Assembly: GCA_003569245.1 (NCBI GenBank)
Contig: BGOM01000010.1
Location: 1-64,000, forward strand
Reading direction: 5' to 3'
Origin: Opitutia bacterium
GTDB taxonomy: Bacteria; Verrucomicrobiota; Verrucomicrobiia; Opitutales; UBA953
DNA length: 64,000 bases
A program made the translations under genes and the position numbers. Positions 27,942 through 36,863 of the stretch are shown here, piece after piece. Within the stretch, counting starts at the first letter, position 1, and every line of letters starts with the position of its first letter. The notes below the pieces were generated by a model, which was not told the DNA's origin, ran no database searches, and saw only the letters and a program-made list of their open reading frames with translations.

Positions 27942-28847
27942 TCAGCCCTTCCAGATGCGCAGCAGCGCGTCGGCCATGTCGGACGGCGTGGCCGCGACGG
28001 AGATGCCGCATTCCTGGAAGATCTTGATCTTCGCGGCGGCGGTATCCTCGGCGCCCCCGATGACGGCGCCGGCGTGGCCCATGCGACGCCCGGCCGGGGC
28101 GGTGGCGCCGGCGATGAAACCGGCGACCGGCTTCTTGCAGTGCGCCTTGATCCAGCGGGCGGCTTCGACCTCGGCGTTGCCGCCGATCTCGCCGATCATG
28201 ATGATCGCCTCGGTTTCCGGGTCGTCGTTGAAGAGCTTGATGACGTCGAGGTGCGAGGTGCCGTTGACGGGGTCGCCGCCGATGCCGACGCAGGTCGACT
28301 GGCCCTTGCCGCGGCAGGTGAGCTGCCAGACGGCCTCATAGGTGAGGGTGCCGGAGCGGGAGACGACGCCGACGTTGCCGCGCTTGTGGATGTAGCCCGG
28401 AGCGATGCCGATGCGGCAGCCGCCGGAGGACTTCTCGCCGCGGCCCGGGGTCACGAGGCCGGGGCAGTTCGGGCCGATGAGGCGGGTGCGACGGCCGGCC
28501 ATGGCGCGCTTGGCGCGGACCATGTCGCGGACCGGGATACCTTCCGTGATGGCCACGGCGAGGTCGAGGTCGGCGTCGAAGCACTCGAGGATGGCATCGG
28601 CCGCGAAGGGCGGGGGGACGAAGATCGCGGAGACCGTGGCGCCGGTCTGCCGGGCGGCCTCGGCGACGGTGTTGAAGATCGGCACCTTCTTGCCGGCGTG
28701 CTCGAAGACCTGACCGCCTTTGCCCGGGGTGACGCCGGCGACGACCTGCGAGCCGTAGTCGAGCGAGAGGCGGGCGTGGCGCGCGCCGAAATCGCCCGTG
28801 ATGCCCTGGACCAGGATGCGGGTGTCTTCTTTGACGAGGATGGACAT
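27942..28847 (-). CDS. sucD: Succinyl-CoA synthetase alpha subunit
   Basis: Forms succinate, CoA and nucleoside triphosphate from succinyl-CoA with SucC in the TCA cycle. The 301-residue protein opens with [20 protein letters not shown] (CoA-binding domain), then [27 protein letters not shown] and [16 protein letters not shown]. The block [12 protein letters not shown] holds the phosphorylated histidine. Length and motifs are standard. It lies 19 bases after sucC and is followed by a strong terminator. Confidence 0.96.
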   Translation of the reverse strand: MSILVKEDTRILVQGITGDFGARHARLSLDYGSQVVAGVTPGKGGQVFEHAGKKVPIFNTVAEAARQTGATVSAIFVPPPFAADAILECFDADLDLAVAITEGIPVRDMVRAKRAMAGRRTRLIGPNCPGLVTPGRGEKSSGGCRIGIAPGYIHKRGNVGVVSRSGTLTYEAVWQLTCRGKGQSTCVGIGGDPVNGTSHLDVIKLFNDDPETEAIIMIGEIGGNAEVEAARWIKAHCKKPVAGFIAGATAPAGRRMGHAGAVIGGAEDTAAAKIKIFQECGISVAATPSDMADALLRIWKG

Positions 28848-28866
28848 GAGAGTTGGCGTTGAGGGG

Positions 28867-30078
28867 TTACTTGGCGTTGACCAGCTTCACGATCTTCTGG
28901 GCCGCGTCGGCCATGGAGTCGCCCGACACGATGGTCAGGCCCGAGGCGGCGAGGGTGGCCTTGCCCGCCTCGACATTGTTGCCCTCGAGGCGCACCACGA
29001 GGGGGAGCTTGAGGCCGGTCTCCTTGACCGCCTCGATGATGCCGGTGGCGATCACGTTGCAGTCCATGATGCCGCCGAAGATGTTGACGAGGATGCCTTT
29101 CACGTTGGCGTCCCCGAGGATGATCTTGAAGGCCGCCGTGACCTGGTCCTTGGTCGCGCCGCCGCCGACGTCGAGGAAGTTGGCCGGGCTGCCGCCGAAG
29201 TGCTGGATGATGTCCATCGTGGACATCGCGAGGCCGGCGCCGTTGACGAGGCAGGCGATATTACCGTCGAGGGCGATGTAGGAGAGGCCGAACTTGGAGG
29301 CCTCGATCTCCTTGGCGTCCTCCTCGTTGAGGTCGCGCAGGGCGACCACGTCCGGGTGGCGGAAGAGGGCGTTGTCGTCGAACGACACCTTGGCGTCGAG
29401 GGCGAGCAGCTTGCCTTCCTTCGTCACGAGGAGCGGGTTCACCTCGACCATCGCGCAATCCTTCTCCCAGTAGAACTGGTAGAGTTTGGTGACGAGGGTC
29501 ACGCACTGCTTGAAGAGCTCGCCGCTGAAGCCGAGGGCGAAGGCGATCTGGCGGGCCTGGAAGGCCTGGAGGCCGACGGCCGGGTCGACCTGTACCTTGA
29601 AGATCTTCTCCGGGGTGTGGTGGGCGACGTGCTCGATCTCCATGCCGCCTTCGGTCGAGGCGACGATGACCGGGCAGGAGGTCGCGCGGTCGAGCAGGAT
29701 GGCGAGGTAGTACTCGTCATCGCGGCCGTCGGGCCGCTTGCCGAGGTTGGCCGCCTCGGTGAAGTAGATGGTCTGGACCTTGCGGCCGGCTTCGCCGGTC
29801 TGCGCGGTCACGAGGGTGTTGCCGAGCATGGCCTTGGCGTTGTCGATCGCCTTCTCCTTGGTCGGGGAGAACTTCACGCCGCCCTTGAAGCCGTCGGTGA
29901 AGGTGCCCTTGCCGCGGCCGCCGGCGTGGATCTGGGACTTGACCATGTAGCCGCCGGCGCCGTCGAGCTGCGCGAGGGCGCCCGCGAACTCTTCGGCGGT
30001 CTGGACGGCGACGCCCTTGGGGACGGCGACGCCGAATTTTTCGAACAGGGCCTTGGCCTGGTATTCGTGGATATTCAT
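28867..30078 (-). CDS. sucC: Succinyl-CoA synthetase beta subunit
   Basis: ATP-grasp subunit that binds nucleotide and completes the SucCD ligase. The 403-residue product starts [20 protein letters not shown], typical of SucC. It continues with [34 protein letters not shown] and the C-terminal block [16 protein letters not shown]. The gap to frr upstream is 22 bases and to sucD downstream 19, so it appears co-transcribed with pyrH and frr, an order that ties translation and UMP synthesis to a TCA enzyme. Confidence 0.96.
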   Translation of the reverse strand: MNIHEYQAKALFEKFGVAVPKGVAVQTAEEFAGALAQLDGAGGYMVKSQIHAGGRGKGTFTDGFKGGVKFSPTKEKAIDNAKAMLGNTLVTAQTGEAGRKVQTIYFTEAANLGKRPDGRDDEYYLAILLDRATSCPVIVASTEGGMEIEHVAHHTPEKIFKVQVDPAVGLQAFQARQIAFALGFSGELFKQCVTLVTKLYQFYWEKDCAMVEVNPLLVTKEGKLLALDAKVSFDDNALFRHPDVVALRDLNEEDAKEIEASKFGLSYIALDGNIACLVNGAGLAMSTMDIIQHFGGSPANFLDVGGGATKDQVTAAFKIILGDANVKGILVNIFGGIMDCNVIATGIIEAVKETGLKLPLVVRLEGNNVEAGKATLAASGLTIVSGDSMADAAQKIVKLVNAK

Positions 30079-30100
30079 CGGAAAGGGCGGGGACGACGGG

Positions 30101-30664
30101 TCAACCCTTCAGGTCGGCTTCCTTGGCCTTGAGGTTCTTCTCGATGTCGGCCGTGAACTTGTCGGTGTGGTTCTGGATCTCCTTCTCGGAGCGCTTCATC
30201 TCGTCGTCGGTGACGAGCTTATCCTTGTTGCCCTTCTTGAGGAGCTCGAGGGCGTCGCGGCGGGCGTTGCGCACGCGGACCTTCCCATCCTCGGCCATCT
30301 GGGTGGCGCGCTTCGCGAGCTCGAGGCGGCGTTCGCCGGAGAGGGAGGGGACCGGGCAGCGCATGAAGTTGCCCTGCGGGACGGGGTTGATGCCGATGTT
30401 CGCGGCCATGATGGCCTTGCGGATGTCGTCCATCACGCCCTTGTCGAACGGCTGGACCACGATGGTCTGCGCGTCCGGGGTGGTGATGGCGGCCATATCC
30501 TTCAGCCGCTGCGTCATGCCGTAGGCCTCGATGTGCACCTGGATGTTCTCGATCATGCCCGGGGAGGCCTTGCCGGTGTGCAGCGTGGCGAACTCGTGCG
30601 AGGTGTGGTCGACCGCCTTCTTCATGGCGGTGGCGCCGTCGGCGATGATTTTCTTGATGTCCAT
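30101..30664 (-). CDS. frr: Ribosome recycling factor
   Basis: Splits post-termination ribosomes together with EF-G. The 187-residue protein has the normal two-domain length: an N-terminal helix ([20 protein letters not shown]), a domain II beta part ([20 protein letters not shown]) and a long C-terminal helix ([20 protein letters not shown]). The start ATG is preceded by CCCCTCCCCTCCC rather than a purine-rich ribosome site. It follows pyrH after 33 bases, the usual pyrH-frr pairing. Confidence 0.96.
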   Translation of the reverse strand: MDIKKIIADGATAMKKAVDHTSHEFATLHTGKASPGMIENIQVHIEAYGMTQRLKDMAAITTPDAQTIVVQPFDKGVMDDIRKAIMAANIGINPVPQGNFMRCPVPSLSGERRLELAKRATQMAEDGKVRVRNARRDALELLKKGNKDKLVTDDEMKRSEKEIQNHTDKFTADIEKNLKAKEADLKG

Positions 30665-30697
30665 GGGAGGGGAGGGGCGGGATGTTTGGTTGGAAAA

Positions 30698-31432
30698 TCA
30701 GGCGACGAGGGTGCCGATGCGCTGGCCGAGCACGGCCTTCTTCACGGCGCCCTTGTCCGACATCGAGAAGACGATGATCGGGAGCTTGTTGGCCTCGCAG
30801 AGCGAGAAGGCCTCGGCGTCCATCACGCCCAGACGCTTGGTGAGGGCTTCGGCGTGCGAGACGCGGTCGTAGCGCTTGGCGTCCTTGTGCTTCATCGGGT
30901 CCTTGTCGTAGACGCCGTCGACCTTGGTGGCCTTGAGGATGGCGTCGGCGCCGATCTCGTTGGCGCGGAGGGCGGCGGCGTAGTCGGTCGTGCAGTACGG
31001 GTTGCCGGTGCCGGCGACGAAGATGACGATACGGCCGCGGGTGAGGTGGCGCGTGGCGCGGCGCTGGATGAAGGGCTCGGCGATGCGGTCCATCGGGATG
31101 GCGGTCATCACGCGGACCTCGAGGCCGGCTTTCTCGAGGCGGTCCATGAGGGCGAGGCCGTTGATGACGGTCGCGAGCATGCCCATGTTGTCGCCCGTCG
31201 TGCGGTCGGTGCCGTTGGCGCGGGCGCCGGCGAGGCCGCGGAAGATGTTGCCGCCACCCACGACGACCGCGACCTGCGTGCCGAGCTGGCGAAGGGACTT
31301 GAGCTCCTCGGCGAGGCGATCGAGCACGGCCGGATCGATGGATTCGCCGGAGGCATCGTTCCGGAGGGCTTCCCCGCTGATCTTCAGCACGATACGGCGG
31401 TACTTCGACTTCTTGACGGCGGCGGCGGGCAT
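30698..31432 (-). CDS. pyrH: UMP kinase
   Basis: Phosphorylates UMP to UDP with ATP; bacterial-type hexameric kinase of the amino-acid-kinase fold. The 244-residue product contains YRRIVLKISGEAL, VVVGGGNIFRGL, RTTGDNMGMLATVINGLAL, FVAGTGNPYCTTDYAAALRA and TKVDGVYDKDP, all family hallmarks. ATG 31432 gives a nine-residue lead before the first strand. It is the first gene of the pyrH-frr-sucC-sucD run; the upstream 93 bases to the tRNA on the other strand must hold its promoter. Confidence 0.96.
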   Translation of the reverse strand: MPAAAVKKSKYRRIVLKISGEALRNDASGESIDPAVLDRLAEELKSLRQLGTQVAVVVGGGNIFRGLAGARANGTDRTTGDNMGMLATVINGLALMDRLEKAGLEVRVMTAIPMDRIAEPFIQRRATRHLTRGRIVIFVAGTGNPYCTTDYAAALRANEIGADAILKATKVDGVYDKDPMKHKDAKRYDRVSHAEALTKRLGVMDAEAFSLCEANKLPIIVFSMSDKGAVKKAVLGQRIGTLVA

Positions 31433-31484
31433 ACAGGGGAAATGAGGAAGGACACCCCCAGCGTCAACCTCGCCTTGGACACGC

Positions 31485-31513
31485 TTGACTCTCCCCGCCG
31501 GAAGGCTCTTCAG
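31485..31513 (+). promoter_or_regulatory. Tentative promoter of tRNA-Gln
   Basis: TTGACT at 31485-31490 is five of six to the sigma-70 -35 consensus. With a 17-base spacer the -10 would be TCTTCA, which is weak. It lies at a fitting distance from the tRNA at 31526. The opposite strand must also carry the pyrH promoter in this gap. Confidence 0.3.
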
Positions 31514-31525
31514 TAGGGGTGCACA

Positions 31526-31596
31526 GACCCGTGGTGTAACGGTAGCACAAGTGATTTTGGTTCACTTTGTCGGGGTTCGAATCCCTGCGGGTCTAT
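31526..31596 (+). tRNA. tRNA-Gln (anticodon UUG)
   Basis: Folds as a full cloverleaf. The acceptor stem is 7 bp (AGACCCG with CGGGTCT), the D-arm is GTG-TAACGGTAG-CAC, and the anticodon stem AGTGA/TCACT carries loop TTTTGGT with anticodon TTG. The variable loop has 4 bases and the T-arm is CGGGG-TTCGAAT-CCCTG with one G-T pair. The discriminator is A at 31596; CCA is not encoded. It stands alone between pyrH and efp, both on the other strand. Confidence 0.95.
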
Positions 31597-31625
31597 GCAT
31601 GCCATGGGGGCTTCGCCTCCTGGCC

Positions 31626-31654
31626 AAAAAAGAACCCCGGGGTCGCCGGGGTTC
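31626..31654 (-). terminator. Intrinsic terminator after efp
   Basis: On the minus strand a GC-rich 9-bp stem (GAACCCCGG with CCGGGGTTC) is followed by six T (31626-31631). It lies 20 bases downstream of the efp stop and between efp and the oppositely oriented tRNA. Confidence 0.8.
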
Positions 31655-31674
31655 GCCGAAGGTTGCCAGGCGGC

Positions 31675-32238
31675 TCAGGCGCGACCCAGGTACTCCTTGT
31701 TCTCGGTGCTGACCTTGATCTTCTCGCCCTGCTTGATGAAGAGCGGGACGTTGACCTGGAGGCCGTTCTCGCACGTGACCGTCTTCTGGACGTTGCCGGC
31801 GGTGTCGCCCTTGACGGCGGGCGGGGCTTCCAGGACCTCGACGGTGACGGAAGGGGGCAGGTCGACGGTGACCGGCTTCTCCTCGACGAAGAGGACCATG
31901 TAGGAGGTGCCCGAGATCAGGAACTCCTTGGAGTCCGCGAGGGTCGTGGCCGAGATGTAGTATTCCTCGTTGGAGTCGGTATCGACGAAGATATAGCTGC
32001 CGTCGGCCTCGTAGGAGTACTCGAGCTGCTTGATCGAGTTGTCGAAGACCTCGAAGCTGACGCCGATGCCGCAACGGACCGGGATCTTGGCGCCGGTCTT
32101 GATCGAGCGGAGTTCCATCTGGACGTAGGAGGCGTTGTTCGGGGGGGTGCGGACGAGGCACTCGAGAACGATGCAGAGCTCGCCGTTGTAGCTCATGATG
32201 TTCTTTTTCTTGATGCGGTTGACGGGCAGGGAGGGCAT
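31675..32238 (-). CDS. efp: Elongation factor P, divergent tip loop
   Basis: Binds between the P and E sites and relieves stalling at proline runs. The 187-residue product has three OB-like domains: a KOW-like N-terminus (NGELCIVLECLVRTPPNN), a middle domain with SYMVLFVEEKPVTVDLPPSV and the C-terminal EF-P signature region (DTAGNVQKTVTCENGLQVNV, FIKQGEKIKVSTENKEYLGR). At the tip loop, TPPNN occupies positions 31-35 where Escherichia coli has KPGKG, so the modified Lys34 is replaced by Asn34. No modification enzyme gene is seen nearby. A possible internal start is Met15. An intrinsic terminator follows. Confidence 0.9.
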   Translation of the reverse strand: MPSLPVNRIKKKNIMSYNGELCIVLECLVRTPPNNASYVQMELRSIKTGAKIPVRCGIGVSFEVFDNSIKQLEYSYEADGSYIFVDTDSNEEYYISATTLADSKEFLISGTSYMVLFVEEKPVTVDLPPSVTVEVLEAPPAVKGDTAGNVQKTVTCENGLQVNVPLFIKQGEKIKVSTENKEYLGRA

Positions 32239-32267
32239 GGGAGTAAAGGCGAAGACAAGCCGTCCCT

Positions 32268-32302
32268 CCCGCCACGGTCAAGCCGGACTTGCCGGTGGCG
32301 GG
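32268..32302. repeat. Imperfect long hairpin between the GH20 gene and efp
   Basis: CCCGCCAC (32268-32275) pairs with GTGGCGGG, and an inner CAAG/CTTG stem closes a CCGGA loop, with two mismatches between the stems. It lies just after the minus-strand GH20 stop and before efp. No T run follows, so it may stabilise or process the transcript rather than terminate it. Confidence 0.4.
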
Positions 32303-32314
32303 GGTCGGGGACGT

Positions 32315-33913
32315 CTATTCCCCTCGACCGACCTTATCCGTCACGGCCGGACTGCCGTCCGGACGGCGGTAATTGACCTTGAGGCCCTTCAGTCCCTCGA
32401 GGTCGCGCTCCAGACGGGCCTGGAATTCCGGCCAGGAACGACCGGCGGGGTCGGACCAGGCGACCTCGGCCAGCGCTTGGAGGCGAGGGAAGGCCATGTA
32501 CTCCAGTTTGGCCCCGTTGTAGATGTACTCCGACCAGAGCTGGGCCTGGCAACCGAGCACGAGCTTGCGTTGCTCCGGGGTGAACTTCGGAGGAATCGGA
32601 TCGAAGCCGTAGACTTTCTCCACGGTCAGGGTGCCGCCGATCACGTCGAAGCGCGGGTCCGCGGGACGCTTGCCTTGGCCGTAGTCGAAGTAGGTGTGGG
32701 AGGTCGGGGCCATCACGATCGGGTTGCCGCGTTCGGCGGCCAGCTGCGCCCACTTCCAGTCGCGCCAGACCATCATGGTCGCCGACTTGGACAGGCCGCC
32801 CTCCTGGATCTCGTCCCAGCCGATCAGTTTCTTGCCGCGGGCCTGCAGCATCTTCTCCAGCCGGCCGATGAAGTAGGCTTGGAGCTCGTGCGCGTCCTTC
32901 AGTTTCTCGCGGCCCATGACGCCCTTCGCGAAGGCGGACTTGTTCCATTGATCCTTGGGGGCCTCGTCGCCGCCCACGTGGAAGTAGACACCGGGGAAGA
33001 TCGGGCAGAGTTCGGCGAACACGTCATCGATGAAGCGGAAGGTCTCCTCTTTCGGGGCCAGCGTGTACTGTTTGACGCCCCAGCTGGTGGCCACCTTCGG
33101 CGCATAGCCCGGGATGTCGGTGTTGCCCAGTTCCGGGTAGGCCGCGATGGCGGCGCTCGCGTGGCCCGGCATGTCGATCTCCGGCACCACCGTGATGTGG
33201 AACTTCGCCGCGTAGGCGACGATCTCCTTCAGGTCCTCCTGGGTGTAGAAGCCTCCGTAGGGCTTGCCGTCGGACTTGTTCCGGTCGCCCATCACGGGGG
33301 AGGCGTCGCGGCGGGCGCCGACCTCGGTGAGCTTCGGGTACTTCTTGATCTCGACCCGCCAGCCTTGGTCCTCGGTGAGGTGCCAGTGCAGGACGTTGAG
33401 CTTGTAGAGGGACATCAGGTGCAGCATCCGCTTCACCTGTTCCTTGCCGAGGAAGTGCCGGCCTTCGTCGAGCATCACGCCGCGCCAGGCGAAGCGGGGC
33501 CGGTCGAGCACCAGCCCGGGGCGGACGTAGGCCTTGCCGTCGGAGCCTTGGTAGGTGAGCGCGTCCAGCGTGTTGAAGGCGTAGAAGGCGCCGGCCTCGG
33601 TGGCGGCCTCGATGATGAGATCCTTGCCGGGCTCGTTGATGATAGCGTAGCCTTCGGGGCCGAAGACGAAGTCTCCGTGCTGGTCAGCTTTGATCAGCCG
33701 CAGGGTGGTCTGCCCGGCCGCGGTGGCGCCGATCCGGGGCCGGATGTAGGTCTCGGTCAGAGGGAAGGCCGGGTCGGCCACCAGGTTGGCGCCCATGAGG
33801 GGCTTGGCCGGAGCGTCCATCAGCGGCGACCACTGGACCGGCCTGGGGAGGAAGTTCTGCGCCAGCGCGAGGGCGCAGGTCAGGCTCAGCAACAGGGAAG
33901 GGAGGAGGCGCAT
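32315..33913 (-). CDS. Secreted GH20 beta-N-acetylhexosaminidase
   Basis: Removes terminal beta-linked GlcNAc or GalNAc from glycans. The 532-residue exported protein has a signal peptide (MRLLPSLLLSLTCALALAQ), the GH20b N-terminal domain (GPEGYAIINEPGKDLIIEAA), and the catalytic barrel with RGVMLDEGRHFLGKEQVKRM, LNVLHWHLTEDQGWRVEI and VVPEIDMPGHASAA. FHVGGDEAPKDQW holds the catalytic Asp316-Glu317 pair. The C-terminal MAFPRLQALAEVAWSDP is typical. It lies 76 bases upstream of efp on the same strand, with a hairpin between. It fits with the M60-like peptidases and GH36 enzyme as glycan-degrading functions. Confidence 0.93.
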   Translation of the reverse strand: MRLLPSLLLSLTCALALAQNFLPRPVQWSPLMDAPAKPLMGANLVADPAFPLTETYIRPRIGATAAGQTTLRLIKADQHGDFVFGPEGYAIINEPGKDLIIEAATEAGAFYAFNTLDALTYQGSDGKAYVRPGLVLDRPRFAWRGVMLDEGRHFLGKEQVKRMLHLMSLYKLNVLHWHLTEDQGWRVEIKKYPKLTEVGARRDASPVMGDRNKSDGKPYGGFYTQEDLKEIVAYAAKFHITVVPEIDMPGHASAAIAAYPELGNTDIPGYAPKVATSWGVKQYTLAPKEETFRFIDDVFAELCPIFPGVYFHVGGDEAPKDQWNKSAFAKGVMGREKLKDAHELQAYFIGRLEKMLQARGKKLIGWDEIQEGGLSKSATMMVWRDWKWAQLAAERGNPIVMAPTSHTYFDYGQGKRPADPRFDVIGGTLTVEKVYGFDPIPPKFTPEQRKLVLGCQAQLWSEYIYNGAKLEYMAFPRLQALAEVAWSDPAGRSWPEFQARLERDLEGLKGLKVNYRRPDGSPAVTDKVGRGE

Positions 33914-33972
33914 GATACCCTCACCATCTCACCCTTCCTCCGCCGGACTTCAAGAGGCCTATTGGGCTACAT

Positions 33973-34650
33973 TCACTCGATAACGAAGATGGTCCCGCCG
34001 ATCTGATTGATCGTCACGTTAGGGGTGCCGCCGGCCGCCGCGGCCTGAGCCGCGGCCGCATCGCCTCCCTCGATGGTCGAGCCGGCCGAAGCGGTGACCG
34101 TGCGGGCGCAGAGCAGGTCCTTGAACGCACCGTAGAAGCGCTGCAGCTCGGCCTTCGAGCTGACCACCATCTCGACCGTCTTGGCGTGCGTCGTGTTCGG
34201 GTAGGTCTTGACGACGAGTCCGGCGGTGGCCGATTGCGTGACGTTGTTCACCTTGGATTCGATCGCGGCGAGGGGGCCGGGAATGGGGAGTTTGGAGGCG
34301 GCCGACGGGTCCAGCCCGCGGTTCTGGGAGTTCGCGACGCTGGCGCGGTTGGCACGGTCGGCGACGTCGGCGCTGCCGGGCGGACGGGTGAAGTAGATGC
34401 GCAGTTGCTGGTTGGAATTCTGCATGTCGACGACGACCTCGCTGACCAGGTAGGCGCCGGTGGTGTACTCCTGGAAGGAGACCGAGACCACATGGTCGGC
34501 CCGGCCGTAGAAGGATAGCTCGGTCCCGGCGACCTCGATGCCGAAGATGCCGCCGTTGGGGATGGCCCGTTTCTTCATCTTGAGCGCGAGGGCGTCGGGC
34601 GCGAGGGCGGTGAGCGCGAGGGCGGCCAAGGCGAAGGCGGGCAGTCTCAT
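33973..34650 (-). CDS. Secreted protein of unknown function
   Basis: A 225-residue exported protein, family not recognised. Signal peptide MRLPAFALAALALTALAPDALA. The mature protein begins with a beta-rich part (NGGIFGIEVAGTELSFYGRA, VSVSFQEYTTGAYLVSEVVV), continues through an Asn/Ala-rich segment (ANRASVANSQNRGLDPSAA) and ends in a small-residue C-terminus (AAAAQAAAAGGTPNVTINQI). No catalytic motif or cysteine pair is visible apart from one Cys near residue 175. The start is preceded by AAAGG at suitable spacing, one of few purine-rich ribosome sites here. It is divergent from the ABC transporter at 34698. Confidence 0.65.
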   Translation of the reverse strand: MRLPAFALAALALTALAPDALALKMKKRAIPNGGIFGIEVAGTELSFYGRADHVVSVSFQEYTTGAYLVSEVVVDMQNSNQQLRIYFTRPPGSADVADRANRASVANSQNRGLDPSAASKLPIPGPLAAIESKVNNVTQSATAGLVVKTYPNTTHAKTVEMVVSSKAELQRFYGAFKDLLCARTVTASAGSTIEGGDAAAAQAAAAGGTPNVTINQIGGTIFVIE

Positions 34651-34697
34651 GGTGTTAATCCTTTACCCGAGGCGGGCCCGAAGCAAGACTAGTCCCG

Positions 34698-36404
34698 ATG
34701 CTGAGCTGCCAAGACCTCACCGTGCAGGCGGGTGCCGACGGCCCCATCATCCTCGACCACGCCACCGCGCGCTTCCTGCCGAAGGGGCTCAACGCCGTCA
34801 TCGGTCCCTCGGGCTGCGGCAAGACGACCTTGATGAAGGCCATCCTCGGCATCCTGCCGTCGACCGGCGAGGCCTCGCTGGCCGGCGTCCCGATCACGTG
34901 CTCGGAGGATCTCGTCGGCAAGGTCGGCTTCGCGCCCCAGTTCACCGCCGCGCAGGCCCAGCTGACCGTCGGCGAGTCCCTGGATTACGCCCTGCGCCTG
35001 GCCGTCCCTTCGGCCGCCGAACGCCGCACCCGCCTCGAGGGGGTGCTCGACGTCACCGGCCTCAAGCCGCACCGCGACAAGCGCGTTTCGTCGCTTTCGG
35101 GCGGGCAGCTGCGCCGGCTCTCCCTCGGTCTGGAACTGACGCTCGACCCGGCGTGCATGGTGTGCGACGAGGTGACCTCCGGCCTCGACCCGCACTCGGA
35201 AGACCAGATCCTCGCCCTGCTGCGCGAGCTCGCGACGACGCGCGACAAGAGCTTCGTCTGCATCATCCATAACCTCGGGAAGCTTCACCAGTTCGACTGG
35301 GTGACGGTCGTCTACCAGGGCGATGTCGTCTTCCAGGGTTCGCCCGATGCCTTGCAACGCTACTTCGGTATTCCCGATGGTCTGGGGCTCTACGCGGTGC
35401 TCAACGCCTCGGACCTCGCCACCTGGCGCGACCGCTGGGCGATCCACCAAGCCGAGCACCCCGGCGCGTTCGAGGCGGCCGCGGCGGCCGTGGGGACCTC
35501 GCCGGAACCCGAGCCGCTCCCCGAGCCGGTCCTGCCCGGCGGCGTCTCGCAGTTCTTCACCTTGCTCGCCCGCCGTCTCCGCCTGTTCTTCCGGGACACC
35601 GGGTACCTCGGCCTCACGCTCGCGATCACGTTCGGTTTCCCGCTGCTGGTCGTCATCTTCAATTTCAACGGGGTCTGGAACCTGCAGGACATCTCGCTCG
35701 AGAGCAATCCGGCCTCGGTGTCGGAGTTCCAGGCGCGGATCGCCGACTCGCTGAACAACGCCCGCGTGGCGAACATGGCCGCGGGCCTGGTCATGTTCCA
35801 GGTGATCCTGCTCACGCTCATGGGCGCGAACAACGGCGGGCGCGAGATCTCCGCCGAGCGGCAGCTCTACGAGAAGGAACGCATGACCGGCCTGCGGCCC
35901 TGGTCCTACGCGCTCTCCAAGATCACGTTCGTCTCCTTCATCGCCATCTTCCAGGGCGTCTGGATGTGCGTCTTCGTGAAGCTGATCTGCCGCTTCCCGG
36001 GAGGGTGGGCCCCTCAGCTCGGCATCCTTGTCGCGAGCTGCGTCTCGATGTCGGTGGTCTGCCTCGCTTTCTCGGCCTTGCTGGCGTCGCCCGAGAAGTC
36101 CTCCTTGCTGTCGATCTACCTCGTCGGCTTCCAGCTCCCGCTATCCGGCGTGGTGCTGGCCTTGCCCGACCAGCTGACCTGGGTCTGTCGCCCCTTCATC
36201 AACTCCTACTGGGGCTGGTCCGGCTTCATGAAGTCCATGGCCGATGACCAGTCGGTGCGTCTCTGGGGGGCCTACGTGAACAGCCTCGCGGACAAGTCCG
36301 CCCAGATCGCCGACAACCAGGTCTCGATCATGGTCCTGGCGGTCCATGCGATGCTGGCCATCGCCCTCATCATGGTCGGTTGCCAGCAAAAGCGCTGGAA
36401 CTGA
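34698..36404 (+). CDS. ABCG-type half-transporter (ATPase fused to ABC-2 permease)
   Basis: A 568-residue inner-membrane exporter with the ATPase first and membrane domain second, as in the ABCG/White group. The ATPase has Walker A GPSGCGKT near residues 35-42, signature LSGGQLRRLSLG and Walker B with CDEVTSGLDP. A linker of about 60 residues follows, then six helices in ABC-2 style (GLTLAITFGFPLLVVIFNF, AGLVMFQVILLTLMGANNGG, ASCVSMSVVCLAFSALLASP). EISAERQLYEKERMTGL is the amphipathic segment conserved in ABCG proteins. It probably works as a dimer; the substrate is unknown. Next come two genes for a small anchored protein and a periplasmic protein. Confidence 0.85.
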   Translation: MLSCQDLTVQAGADGPIILDHATARFLPKGLNAVIGPSGCGKTTLMKAILGILPSTGEASLAGVPITCSEDLVGKVGFAPQFTAAQAQLTVGESLDYALRLAVPSAAERRTRLEGVLDVTGLKPHRDKRVSSLSGGQLRRLSLGLELTLDPACMVCDEVTSGLDPHSEDQILALLRELATTRDKSFVCIIHNLGKLHQFDWVTVVYQGDVVFQGSPDALQRYFGIPDGLGLYAVLNASDLATWRDRWAIHQAEHPGAFEAAAAAVGTSPEPEPLPEPVLPGGVSQFFTLLARRLRLFFRDTGYLGLTLAITFGFPLLVVIFNFNGVWNLQDISLESNPASVSEFQARIADSLNNARVANMAAGLVMFQVILLTLMGANNGGREISAERQLYEKERMTGLRPWSYALSKITFVSFIAIFQGVWMCVFVKLICRFPGGWAPQLGILVASCVSMSVVCLAFSALLASPEKSSLLSIYLVGFQLPLSGVVLALPDQLTWVCRPFINSYWGWSGFMKSMADDQSVRLWGAYVNSLADKSAQIADNQVSIMVLAVHAMLAIALIMVGCQQKRWN

Positions 36405-36451
36405 GCCGTTTTGCCCCTAGACTTCTCATAGTCCCCTCCTTTCCTCCGTTC

Positions 36452-36853
36452 ATGTCCAAGATCAACCCCCTGGTTTTCGCGCTCGGCATCCCCTTCGTGG
36501 TCATCGCCGTGCTGCTCGTCGTCGTCGTCGGACGCACCGGGGGCAAATTCACGAACCTCTCCCCGTTCTCGCTCAAGTCCTACCGCCAGGACTGGACCGC
36601 GCTGCAGGGCAATTCCTACCGTCTGGATTGCAAGGTCGAGCAGCAGCTCGCCTTCCTCGAGGGCAAGGGCCGCCTGCTGGTGGTCAGCCCGATCGTCGAC
36701 CGCGACAAGGAGATGGACAAGGCCAACCTCGGCCGCCTGCCGGTCTTCGTGCCGGCCGACTCCACCCAGTCCTTCGAGGTCGGCCAACGTTTCAAGTTCA
36801 AGGTCCGGCTGAACCGCGACCTCCTCCTCGTCGAGGACCTCGAGCGCTTCTGA
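36452..36853 (+). CDS. Small membrane-anchored protein of unknown function
   Basis: A 133-residue protein with one N-terminal membrane helix (NPLVFALGIPFVVIAVLLVV) and a soluble domain facing the periplasm. The soluble part starts GGKFTNLSPFSLKSYRQDW and ends in a small beta domain (GQRFKFKVRLNRDLLLVEDL), possibly OB-like. Family not recognised. The start ATG at 36452 follows CTTTCCTCCGTTC, with no Shine-Dalgarno sequence. It is 47 bases after the ABCG-type gene and 10 bases before the next gene, so all three may be one unit. Confidence 0.7.
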   Translation: MSKINPLVFALGIPFVVIAVLLVVVVGRTGGKFTNLSPFSLKSYRQDWTALQGNSYRLDCKVEQQLAFLEGKGRLLVVSPIVDRDKEMDKANLGRLPVFVPADSTQSFEVGQRFKFKVRLNRDLLLVEDLERF

Positions 36854-36863
36854 TTTTCCCGCC

